From the NCBI GenBank assembly GCA_963664035.2, contig OY760867.2:248001-312000 (forward strand): 64,000 nt of DNA. Reading direction: 5' to 3'. The notes under the pieces were generated by a model. It was not told the DNA's origin. It did no database searches and worked only from the letters and a program-made list of their open reading frames with translations. Below are positions 43,757 to 51,309 of the stretch, in pieces; position 1 is the first letter of the stretch; the number at the start of each line of letters is the position of its first letter. The stretch is from G958296245 sp963664035 (GTDB lineage: Bacteria; Chloroflexota; Dehalococcoidia; Lucifugimonadales; G958296245). The translations under genes and the position numbers were made by a program.

Positions 43757-45275
43757 CGGGCGCCCGCTCCCCGCCGACTTCGCGCGCGGCCTCGCCGCCG
43801 GCGCGGCCATGGTGTCCGCGACCGTGGCGGTGCGGCTGCTGCTCGGTTCCGTGACCATAACCGAGATGGCCGCGGACTGGCTCACCATGACCCTGCCGCC
43901 CGCCACGATCGACTTCCTCCTCGAAAGGCTATCGACCTACGCCAAGCCCTCCATGCTCGCCGGGCTTCTTGCGGCGCAAGTAGTAGCCGGCGGTGTGGTG
44001 GGGATCGCCTACGGGCAGTTGGCGGCGCGGCTTCCGGCGACGGAGCGCGAGTGGCCGCGCGCCATCGCCGTGTCGGGCGCCCTCTGGGTCCTCGGCATGT
44101 TCACCATAGTCCCCCTCTTCGGCGGCGGCGCGTTCGGGACGGCCGCCCGCGGCGGAGCCGTCTCCTTCATGGCCGCGAGCCTTGTTACCTACGCCGTTTA
44201 CGGCCTAGTCCTTGCCGCCCTCTTCGCCGATGCGTCCCGCGCCGGCGGCGACGTCGACCAGGGACGGCGCGACGTGCTGCGGAAGACCGTGGTATGGGCC
44301 TCCGTCGTAGCCGCGGTGGCCGTGGGCGGGAAGCTCCTCCTCGACCGCGCCCGCTCCCAGGTCTCCAACAGCGCCGCCTTCAGGACCCCGGGCGTACTCT
44401 CGTCCGAAGTGACCCCGAACGAAGAGTTCTACGTAATCTCGAAAAACTTCATCGACCCCGTGATCGACTCCGAACGCTGGAGCCTGGAGATAACCGGCCT
44501 CGTGGAGAGGCCGCGCACGCTGACCTACCGGGAGCTGACCGCGCTGCCCTCCGTCGAGAGGTACGTAACGCTGGAGTGCATCAGCAACGAGGTGGGCGGC
44601 GACCTGATTAGCAACGCGCTCTGGCGCGGCGTGCCGCTCGGGGCCATCCTCGATGGCGCGGGCCTCGAACCCGGCGTCGTGGACGTGACGTTCGAGTCCG
44701 AGGACGGCTACACCGAGAGCATCCCCGTCGAGCGCGCCATGCGGGAGGAGGTGATGGTCGTCTACGAGATGAACGGCCAGCCCCTTCCGAAGAGCCACGG
44801 CTTCCCGGCACGCCTGATCGTCCCCGGCTTCTTCGGCCTCAAGAGCGTGAAGTGGCTCAAGAAGATCGAGCCCGTCCCCATCGACTACGTGGGCTACTGG
44901 CAGCAGCGGGGCTGGACCGACGACCCTGTCGTCAAGACGATGTCGAGAATCGACACCCCGGCCACCAGGACATCGCAGCCCAGGGGGCCCCTACCGATCG
45001 CCGGCGTGGCTTTCGCCGGCGACAGGGGCGTCTCCAGGGTCGAGCTCAGCCTCGACGCCGGAGAGACCTGGACAGAGGTGGACGAGACCGCGGCGCCCCT
45101 GTCGCCCTACACGTGGATCATATGGAAGGCGCGGGTGGCCCCCGGCTCGTCCCGGCACGCGGAGGTGCGGGTACGGGCCACCGACGGCGGCGGCAACGTC
45201 CAGACCGCCCAGAGGATGGCGACCATACCCGACGGCGCCACCGGCCACCACGAAGTCCTGGTCGAGTTGGTCTAG
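43737..45275 (+). CDS. membrane-anchored sulfite oxidase-like molybdoenzyme
   Basis: 512 residues if the TTG at 43737 is used; ATG at 43809 is an alternative that would trim the first helix. About five N-terminal helices (residues 15-200) precede the molybdopterin domain. The Mo-ligating cysteine is Cys281 in YVTLECISNEVGGD, followed by RLIVPGFFGLKSVKWLKKIE. A C-terminal Mo-co dimerisation domain (GVSRVELSLDAGETW) ends the protein. It probably works on the outer face with a membrane electron acceptor; the substrate is not certain to be sulfite. It overlaps the previous gene by 20 bp. Confidence 0.87.
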   Translation: MPTSKHSGRPLPADFARGLAAGAAMVSATVAVRLLLGSVTITEMAADWLTMTLPPATIDFLLERLSTYAKPSMLAGLLAAQVVAGGVVGIAYGQLAARLPATEREWPRAIAVSGALWVLGMFTIVPLFGGGAFGTAARGGAVSFMAASLVTYAVYGLVLAALFADASRAGGDVDQGRRDVLRKTVVWASVVAAVAVGGKLLLDRARSQVSNSAAFRTPGVLSSEVTPNEEFYVISKNFIDPVIDSERWSLEITGLVERPRTLTYRELTALPSVERYVTLECISNEVGGDLISNALWRGVPLGAILDGAGLEPGVVDVTFESEDGYTESIPVERAMREEVMVVYEMNGQPLPKSHGFPARLIVPGFFGLKSVKWLKKIEPVPIDYVGYWQQRGWTDDPVVKTMSRIDTPATRTSQPRGPLPIAGVAFAGDRGVSRVELSLDAGETWTEVDETAAPLSPYTWIIWKARVAPGSSRHAEVRVRATDGGGNVQTAQRMATIPDGATGHHEVLVELV

Positions 45276-45417
45276 TGTCCCGTTTCTCAAGTTCATTGAA
45301 TAAGTGCGAGGACCATCGACGCTCATTCGTCATTCCGGCGAAAGCCGGAATCCAGTTCCCTCGTCCTACAAGGCCAGGCTGAAATAATGCGACGGACTTC
45401 AGAGTCGAGACACTAGA
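45271..45417. repeat. MITE-like element with TCTAGTGTC ends
   Basis: TCTAGTGTCCCG at 45271-45282 is matched by CGAGACACTAGA at 45406-45417 (11 of 12 complementary). The 147-bp interval contains a REP-type palindrome GTCATTCCGGCGAAAGCCGG. The left end includes the stop codon of the molybdoenzyme gene. Confidence 0.5.
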
Positions 45418-45442
45418 ACGACTTCCGAGCTGAGGAGCCGCC

Positions 45443-46630
45443 ATGAAGAGCTACCTGACCCACCTCGAATGCACCGCCTGCGGCCAGACCGCGGACGCCG
45501 GCGAGCCCGCCCGGACCTGTCCCGCCTGCGCCAAGGTGCTCTACGCCCGCTACGACCTCGACGCGGCCAGGGAAAGCCTGACCCGCGAGGCGCTCGCCGG
45601 CCGCCCCCCGGACATGTGGCGCTACTTCGAGGTGCTGCCGGTCCTCGACGAGTCGAACGTCGTAACCCTTGGCGAGGGATATACCCCCCTCTTGAGGGTG
45701 GAGCGCCTGCGCCGGGAGATTGGGTGCGGCCCCCTGCTGGTCAAGGACGAGGGCGTCAACCCCACCTCCACCTTCAAGGCGCGCGGCCAGTCCGCGGCCG
45801 TGTCGAAGGCCAGGGAGCTCGGCGTGACCGCCCTCACCATACCGTCCGCCGGCAACGCCGGCGGCGCCCTCGCCGCCTACGCCGCCAGGGCAGGCATGGA
45901 AGCCCACGTCTTCATGCCCGCCGACGCGCCGGAGGCCACCCGCAAGGAGGTCGAGGCGATGGGCGCGAGCCTCACCCTCGTCGACGGGCTGATAGGCGAC
46001 GCAGGAGCCCTCTCGCGCCGCATGGCGGGCGAGCGCGGCCTGTTCGACGTATCCACCCTTCAGGAGCCCTACCGCGCCGAGGGCAAGAAGACGATGGGCT
46101 ACGAGATCGCCGAGCAGTTGGGCTGGCGAATGCCCGACGTCATCGTCTACCCGACCGGCGGCGGCACCGGCATCGTAGGCATATGGAAGGCCGTCCAGGA
46201 GATGGAGTCGCTCGGCCTGCTAGACGGGCCGAGGCCGCGCATGTTCTGCGTTCAGGCCGAGGGATGCGCGCCCATGGTCAGGGCCTTCCACGACGGCGCC
46301 GACCGCGCGGAGCCGTGGGAGAACGCCCACACCATCGCCGCCGGAATGAGGGTGCCCTCCGCCATAGGCGACTACCTCATCCTCGATGCGCTGAGGGAGA
46401 GCAACGGTGGCGCCGTAACGGTGTCGGACGATGAGATAGTGGACTGGATGGGCAGGGTCGCCGCGCTGGAGGGAATCTTCGTCTGCCCGGAGGGGGCCTC
46501 GACCGCGGCGGCCCTATCGAAGCTGGTGGCCGAAGGCTCCGTCGCCCCTGACGAGACGGCGCTGCTGCTCAACACTGGCTCGGGGGTGAAGTACCTCGAG
46601 ACCCTGCCTACAGCAGCTCCAGGTCGGTGA
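45443..46630 (+). CDS. thrC: threonine synthase
   Basis: 395 residues with GAGGAGC before the ATG. Converts O-phosphohomoserine to threonine. N-terminal zinc ribbon (Cys10, Cys13, Cys26, Cys29) then the fold-type II PLP domain: Lys112 in NPTSTFKARG, SAGNAGGALAAYAARAG, PTGGGTGIVGIWKA and LLNTGSGVKYLE. Length and motifs fit the short ThrC form. It may serve as another beta-family PLP enzyme, but the KARG and Zn-ribbon pattern favour ThrC. Confidence 0.9.
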   Translation: MKSYLTHLECTACGQTADAGEPARTCPACAKVLYARYDLDAARESLTREALAGRPPDMWRYFEVLPVLDESNVVTLGEGYTPLLRVERLRREIGCGPLLVKDEGVNPTSTFKARGQSAAVSKARELGVTALTIPSAGNAGGALAAYAARAGMEAHVFMPADAPEATRKEVEAMGASLTLVDGLIGDAGALSRRMAGERGLFDVSTLQEPYRAEGKKTMGYEIAEQLGWRMPDVIVYPTGGGTGIVGIWKAVQEMESLGLLDGPRPRMFCVQAEGCAPMVRAFHDGADRAEPWENAHTIAAGMRVPSAIGDYLILDALRESNGGAVTVSDDEIVDWMGRVAALEGIFVCPEGASTAAALSKLVAEGSVAPDETALLLNTGSGVKYLETLPTAAPGR

Positions 46631-46853
46631 CGTGCGGGGCGTGCATCTCCAGGGACATCTTCATGATCTGCCGCACCATGTCGTGCGAGGGAACGCACTC
46701 GGGGCACTCGTCGTTCCGCCCCTCCCTATACCGCACCGTCAGCAGCCCCCCGCTCAGCCCCACCACCTCCAACGACCCGCCCTCCGAGCCGACTATGGTC
46801 CCAACGTTGTCGACCACGAACTGCACCTGCGCATCCACGCTGAGCTGAGTCAT
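46608..46853 (-). CDS. NifU-like Fe-S scaffold domain protein
   Basis: 81 residues from the ATG at 46853, with GGGAGG 5 bp upstream; an upstream in-frame ATG is less likely. It is the size of a stand-alone NifU C-terminal (Nfu) domain: FVVDNVGTIVGSEGGSLEVVGLSGG then NDECPECVPS with Cys50-x2-Cys53, and HAPHVTDLELL. Would carry or transfer an Fe-S cluster. It converges on thrC with a 23-bp overlap. Confidence 0.78.
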   Translation of the reverse strand: MTQLSVDAQVQFVVDNVGTIVGSEGGSLEVVGLSGGLLTVRYREGRNDECPECVPSHDMVRQIMKMSLEMHAPHVTDLELL

Positions 46854-46974
46854 CACGCCTCCCAAAATCCCTGCGGGCCGTTCCCGACGGGCCGTCTCCA
46901 GCACAATGCTACCACACTGCGAAAAAGCCCCCGACTATGAACGTATGCCACTGATGAGCCCATATCCCTCACCT

Positions 46975-47100
46975 CCAGCACCATATCTACCAACCATGCC
47001 CATCACCCCGTAGGGTGCCCATCACCCCGTAGGGGCTGGTTTCAAACCAGCCCTCCCCTTGCCCTGAAACGCCGCTATTTCAGGTGGGGGATTTGGGACT
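46975..47100. repeat. copy of the GGCTGGTTTCAAACCAGCC element
   Basis: Two CACCCCGTAGG starts, the palindrome, then ccctccccttgccctgaaac and aggtgggggattt, closely matching the copies at 11330 and 55905. The rest of the 46854-47139 gap shows no gene. Confidence 0.85.
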
Positions 47101-47139
47101 GATGAGCCGTCTTGACCTCCGTGAGTGCGGACAGGTAGA

Positions 47140-47170
47140 GTGAGTCATGATACGAGGCGTCATGACTCAC
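47140..47170. promoter_or_regulatory. perfect 11-bp inverted repeat, probable RHH operator
   Basis: GTGAGTCATGA (47140-47150) and TCATGACTCAC (47160-47170) are exact complements separated by 9 bp, ending 14 bp before the GTG start of the ribbon-helix-helix gene. Such palindromes upstream of RHH antitoxins are commonly bound by the product. Confidence 0.7.
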
Positions 47171-47184
47171 GAAGGGGACGCGAT

Positions 47185-47463
47185 GTGAACCAGCTCACTG
47201 TCAGGGGCTTTGACGACGAGCTCAGCGCCAGTGTGCGCCGCCTCGCAAAGCGTGAGGGGATCTCACTTAATCAGGCTGCGCTGAGGCTGCTCAGGAAGGG
47301 TGCAGGCTTGACGGAAGACGGAGCAGGCCCGAATACGATCGGATCTTCACTGGACGATCTGTTCGGCGCGTGGAGCTCAGAGGAAGCGGAAGCGTTCAAT
47401 GCTGCTCTCGATGTCTTCGAGACGGTGGATGAGTCGGCGTGGGTCCGGGTGCCGGTGGATTGA
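47185..47463 (+). CDS. ribbon-helix-helix (FitA/antitoxin-like) protein
   Basis: 92 residues from the GTG at 47185 (GAAGGGGA upstream). The N-terminus VNQLTVRGFDDELSASVRRLAKREGISLNQAALRLLRK is a ribbon-helix-helix DNA-binding domain. The C-terminal tail (SSLDDLFGAWSSEEAEAFNAALDVFETVD) would contact a toxin such as a PIN protein. No toxin gene follows: the next gene downstream is queA on the other strand. So it is an orphan antitoxin or plain repressor, probably autoregulated through the palindrome upstream. Confidence 0.78.
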   Translation: MNQLTVRGFDDELSASVRRLAKREGISLNQAALRLLRKGAGLTEDGAGPNTIGSSLDDLFGAWSSEEAEAFNAALDVFETVDESAWVRVPVD

Positions 47464-47473
47464 GACCGACCGC

Positions 47474-48517
47474 TCAGGCAATCAGCATCGCGTCGCCCAG
47501 GCTGTAGAACCGGTATCCCTCGGCTATGGCCTCACCGTAGGCGCGTAGCAGGCGGTCCCGTCCGGCGAAGGCGCCGGTCAGCATCAGCAGCGTCGACCGG
47601 GGCAGGTGGAAGTTCGTCACCAGCGCGTCCACCACGCGGAAGCGGTGGCCGGGGTATATGAATAGCTCCGTCCAGCCCGACCCCGCCGCCACCGTCTGCA
47701 CGCCGCCCGACCGCTCCTGGAGCAGCGCCGCGTGCTCAAGCAGCCGGACCGCCGTCGTGCCCACCGAGACGACGCGGCGGCCCTCGCGCTTGGCGTCGTC
47801 TATCGCTCGCGCCGCATCCTCGCCCAGCTCCCAGCGCTCCGAGTGCATCTCGTGGCCCGCCGGGTCGTCGCCGCGCACCGGCCTGAATGAGCCCCAGCCC
47901 ACGTGCAGCGTCACGAAGACCGTCTCCACTCCCATGCCCCTAACGCGGTCGAGCAGCCCGCGGGTGAAGTGGAGCCCCGCGGTGGGAGCGGCCACGCTGC
48001 CGGCCGCCCGCGCGTACACCGTCTGGTACCGCTCCACGTCGTCCAGTGGCCTGCGCACGTAGGGCGGCAGCGGGACCTCCCCGATCTCCATCAGCAGGTC
48101 GTCGTCGCTGACCGCCACGGTCCGCGAGCCGTCGCCGTTGACCTCCAGAACGCGGCCCTCCACGCTGCCCGCCGGCCCCGAGAGCTCGAAGGCCGTGCCC
48201 GCGCGCATGCGCCGCCCCGGCCTCGCCAGGGCCTGCCAGGTACCCCGTTCGAGGCGGTGGAGCAGCAGCAGTTCGACCCTGCCCCCTGTCCCGGCGCGGC
48301 GGCCACGGACGCGCGCCGGAAAGACCCGGCTGTCGTTGAACACCAGCACGTCGCCGGGGCGGAGGTAGTCCGGCAGGTCGTAGAAACGGCGGTGGGAGAT
48401 GCCGCCGTCGGCGCGGGAGAGCGCCATGAGGCGCGAGTGGTCCCTCGGCTCCGCCGGCGTCTGCGCGATGAAGCCCTCCGGCAGCTCGTAGTCGTAGTCG
48501 CCGATGCCCTGGCTCAC
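47474..48517 (-). CDS. queA: S-adenosylmethionine:tRNA ribosyltransferase-isomerase
   Basis: 347 residues from the GTG at 48517, which overlaps the folD stop (GTGA). Adds the epoxycyclopentane ring of queuosine at tRNA position 34. QueA motifs: DYELPEGFIAQTPAEPRDHSRL at the start, GDVLVFNDSRVFPARV, YARAAGSVAAPTAGLHFT, TLHVGWGSFRPV and TNFHLPRSTLLMLTGAFAG. The length is normal. Confidence 0.96.
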   Translation of the reverse strand: MSQGIGDYDYELPEGFIAQTPAEPRDHSRLMALSRADGGISHRRFYDLPDYLRPGDVLVFNDSRVFPARVRGRRAGTGGRVELLLLHRLERGTWQALARPGRRMRAGTAFELSGPAGSVEGRVLEVNGDGSRTVAVSDDDLLMEIGEVPLPPYVRRPLDDVERYQTVYARAAGSVAAPTAGLHFTRGLLDRVRGMGVETVFVTLHVGWGSFRPVRGDDPAGHEMHSERWELGEDAARAIDDAKREGRRVVSVGTTAVRLLEHAALLQERSGGVQTVAAGSGWTELFIYPGHRFRVVDALVTNFHLPRSTLLMLTGAFAGRDRLLRAYGEAIAEGYRFYSLGDAMLIA

Positions 48518-49401
48518 CCGTTCGAGGCCAGGCGGGCGGCGAGGAGCGTGTTGTGCAGCAGCATGGCGATGGTCATCGGGCCGACCCCGCCGGGCACCGG
48601 CGTTATGGCCGCCGCCTTCTCCGACACGGCGTCGAAGTCCACGTCGCCGACGAGGCGGTAGCCGCTCCTGCGCTCCGGCGCCTCCACCCGGTTCACCCCC
48701 ACGTCGATGACCGTCACCCCCTCCTTCACCATGTCGGCGGTGATCGACGCGGCGCGCCCGATCGCGGCGATCAGTATGTCCGCCTGCCTCGTGATGTCGG
48801 CCAGCCCGTTCGTGCGGGTATGGCATACCGTGACGGTGGCGTTCGCGCCGGGCGCGCGCTGCATCAGCAGCAGCGCCACCGGCTTGCCCACGATCTCGCT
48901 GCGCCCGCATACGACAACCCGCTTGCCGTCAGGGTCGTGCCCCGTGCGCATCAGCATCTGCTGTATGCCGAGCGGGGTAGCCGGCACGAACCTGGCGCGC
49001 CCACCGGCGAGCCGCCCCGCGTTCTCCGGGTGAAGCCCGTCTACGTCCTTCAGCGGGTCCAGGGAGTCGAGCACCGTCCTCTCGTCGATGTGCTCCGGCA
49101 GGGGAAGCTGGACCAGGATGCCGTGGAACCTCCGGTCTGCCTTGAGCTCCTCCACGTGCTCCAGCAGCCGCTCCTGGGACGTGTCCGCCGGCAGGCGCAC
49201 GTCCTGGGCGTCCATCCCGACCTCCGTAGCGGCCCGCTGCTTGTTCCGGACGTACACCGCGGACGCCGGGTCGTCTCCCACCAGCACCACGGCCAGCCCC
49301 GGCGTCAGGCCCAACCGCTCCTTCATCTCCGCTACGCCCTCCGCCACCTCGGCTCTCACCTCGGCGGCGATCCTCTTGCCGTCTATCAGTTGCGCGTTCA
49401 C
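48514..49401 (-). CDS. folD: methylenetetrahydrofolate dehydrogenase/cyclohydrolase
   Basis: 295 residues. Bifunctional enzyme of one-carbon metabolism. Motifs: YVRNKQRAATEVGM with the catalytic Lys, GILVQLPLPEHI, DVDGLHPENAGRL, VVVCGRSEIVGKPVALLL and PVPGGVGPMTIAMLL. Coupled with queA. It diverges from the metF-like gene, so two folate genes share the repeat-filled intergenic region. Confidence 0.97.
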   Translation of the reverse strand: MNAQLIDGKRIAAEVRAEVAEGVAEMKERLGLTPGLAVVLVGDDPASAVYVRNKQRAATEVGMDAQDVRLPADTSQERLLEHVEELKADRRFHGILVQLPLPEHIDERTVLDSLDPLKDVDGLHPENAGRLAGGRARFVPATPLGIQQMLMRTGHDPDGKRVVVCGRSEIVGKPVALLLMQRAPGANATVTVCHTRTNGLADITRQADILIAAIGRAASITADMVKEGVTVIDVGVNRVEAPERRSGYRLVGDVDFDAVSEKAAAITPVPGGVGPMTIAMLLHNTLLAARLASNG

Positions 49402-49481
49402 GGCCCTCTCCTGAGCTTTGACTTAACCATTGCACCCTCTATAATAACGCTCGGCTACCAATCCCGCCGCATCCGCGGCAT

Positions 49482-49946
49482 GTAGGGGCGTCCCTTGTGG
49501 GCGCCCTGGGCTGCACCCTACGGGATGGAAGCCGTAGTCGTAGGGGCGTCCCTCGTGGGCGCCCTGGGCTGCACCCTACGGGATGGGTCGTAGGGGCGTC
49601 CCTTGTGGGCGCCCTGGGCTGCACCCCACGGGATGGGTCGTAGGGGCGTCCCTTGTGGGCGCCCTAGGCTGCACCCTACGGGATGGAAGCCGTAATCGTA
49701 GGGGCGTCCCTTGTGGGCGCCCTAGGCTGCACCCTACGGGATGGAAGCCGTAATCGTAGGGGCGTCCCTTGTGGACGCCCTGGACTGCACCCTACGGGAT
49801 GGGTCGTAGGGGCGTCCCTTGTGGGCGCCCTGGGCTGCACCCTACGGGATGGAAGCCGTAATCGTAGGGGCGTCCCTTGTGGGCGCCCTGGGCTGCACCC
49901 TACGGGATGGGTCGTAGGGGCGTCCCTTGTGGGCGCCCTGGACGAG
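49482..49946. repeat. tandem array of 50/58-bp palindromic repeats
   Basis: Nine starts of gtaggggcgtcccttgtggg at 49482, 49540, 49590, 49640, 49698, 49756, 49806, 49864 and 49914. Spacings are 58, 50, 50, 58, 58, 50, 58 and 50 bp; the longer unit has an extra aagccgta before the next start. Each unit contains the inverted pair aggggcgtccc/gggcgccct and gcaccctacgggatgg. It fills the divergent gap between folD and metF. No spacers are unique, so this is not CRISPR. Confidence 0.93.
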
Positions 49947-49986
49947 GAACGCATCGACTCTGAACAGTTGCGCATGGAGGCCCCAA

Positions 49987-50868
49987 GTGAGCAAGCTCTC
50001 CGAAGGACTCGGCTCAGGACGCTTCCTGGTTACCTGCGAGCTCAACCCGCCCAAGGGCACGGCGCTCCGGCCCCTGCTCGACAAGGCGCGGATGCTGCGC
50101 GACTGCGTCGACGCCTTCAACGTGACCGACTCGGCGAGCTCGATAATGGCGATGGCGCCCATCGCCGCGGCGCACGTGCTCGCGGGACGCGGGCTGGAGC
50201 CGATCATCCAGATCACCTGCCGCGACAGGAACCGCCTGGCGCTGCAGTCGGAGATACTCGCGGCCGCCGCCCTCGGCGTGTCCAACGTGCTGTGCATGAC
50301 GGGAGACCCGCCCAGCGCGGGCGACCACCCGGAGACGAAGGCCGTCTTCGACCTGGACGGCATCGAGCTCGTGCAGGCCGCCAACGCCCTCCGGTCGGGC
50401 GAAGACCTCGCGGGCAACGCCCTCAAGGACGCCCCCGACCTCTTCATCGGCGCCGTGGTCAACCCCGGCGCACCCGACCTCGGCAAGGAGCTGGCCCGCA
50501 TGGAGCAGAAGATAGAGGCAGGCGCGGCCTTCTTCCAGAGCCAGGCCGTCTACGACCCCGGCAGCTTCGAGCGCTTCATGCGCGCCGCCGAGGACTTCGG
50601 CAAGCCTGTCATGGCGGGATACGTCGTGCTGAAGTCGGCCCGCATGGCCCGCAACCTGAACGACAACCTTCCCGGCGTCACGGTGCCGGACGAGACCATA
50701 GCCGAGCTCGAGGGCGCCGAGGACAGGGCGTCTGCCAGCATTGCCGTCGCGGCGCAGACCATCCGCGAGGTCAAGTCGATGTGCGGCGGCGTTCACGTCA
50801 TGGCGATAGGCTGGGAGCGGCACGTGCCCGCCATACTGGAGGCGGCCGGCCTCTCCTCGCGCGGTTGA
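49987..50868 (+). CDS. methylenetetrahydrofolate reductase (MetF-like)
   Basis: 293 residues from the GTG at 49987 with GGAGG upstream. Barrel motifs: FLVTCELNPPKGT, FNVTDSASSIMAM, IIQITCRDRNRLALQSEILAAAALGV, NVLCMTGDPP and the ending GVHVMAIGWE. It reduces methylene-THF to methyl-THF, or acts in the corrinoid/acetyl-CoA pathway variants where a short MetF is used without the flavin partner. Frames upstream within the repeats are not coding. Confidence 0.88.
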   Translation: MSKLSEGLGSGRFLVTCELNPPKGTALRPLLDKARMLRDCVDAFNVTDSASSIMAMAPIAAAHVLAGRGLEPIIQITCRDRNRLALQSEILAAAALGVSNVLCMTGDPPSAGDHPETKAVFDLDGIELVQAANALRSGEDLAGNALKDAPDLFIGAVVNPGAPDLGKELARMEQKIEAGAAFFQSQAVYDPGSFERFMRAAEDFGKPVMAGYVVLKSARMARNLNDNLPGVTVPDETIAELEGAEDRASASIAVAAQTIREVKSMCGGVHVMAIGWERHVPAILEAAGLSSRG

Positions 50869-50889
50869 GGCGGCCCGCCGCGCCCGTCA

Positions 50890-51267
50890 ATGCTGGTAAA
50901 CGGCGTAGACATCATCGAGATAGACCGCGTCCGGCGCGTCGCCGAGCGGTACGGGCGTCGCTTCATGGGCAGGATATACACCGACGGCGAGATCGCCTAC
51001 TGCCGGGGGCGCGCCCCCCAGATGGCCAGCCGCTTCGCCGCCAAGGAAGCGGTCATGAAAGCGCTGGGCACCGGGACGCGAGGCGTCCGGTGGAAGGACA
51101 TCGAGGTGGTGCGCGAGCGAGGAGGGCCGCCCAGGGTCGCGCTGCACGGCACGGCCCTCGCGCGGGCGCGCAAGCTGGGAATAGAGGGTATGGCCCTGAC
51201 GCTGTCCCACTCCCGCGACTACGCAGTGGCCTTCGTGGTCGCCCAGAGCCGCCGCGCCAACTACTGA
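50890..51267 (+). CDS. acpS: holo-[acyl-carrier-protein] synthase
   Basis: 125 residues; transfers phosphopantetheine from CoA to ACP. Mg ligands Asp7 (NGVDIIEIDRV) and Glu53 (RFAAKEAVMKALG) are present, with WKDIEV and LSHSRDYAVAFVV. Starts 21 bp after metF-like and precedes the nnr gene, an arrangement common across bacteria. Confidence 0.95.
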   Translation: MLVNGVDIIEIDRVRRVAERYGRRFMGRIYTDGEIAYCRGRAPQMASRFAAKEAVMKALGTGTRGVRWKDIEVVRERGGPPRVALHGTALARARKLGIEGMALTLSHSRDYAVAFVVAQSRRANY

Positions 51268-51309
51268 CTTTCACAGTGGAGGGGCCGCCCCGCTGGGGTC
51301 TATCGACGC

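Noticed and set aside
49482..49946. Possible CRISPR array
   Set aside because: Units are contiguous with no unique spacers, and the spacings are two fixed lengths; no cas genes nearby.
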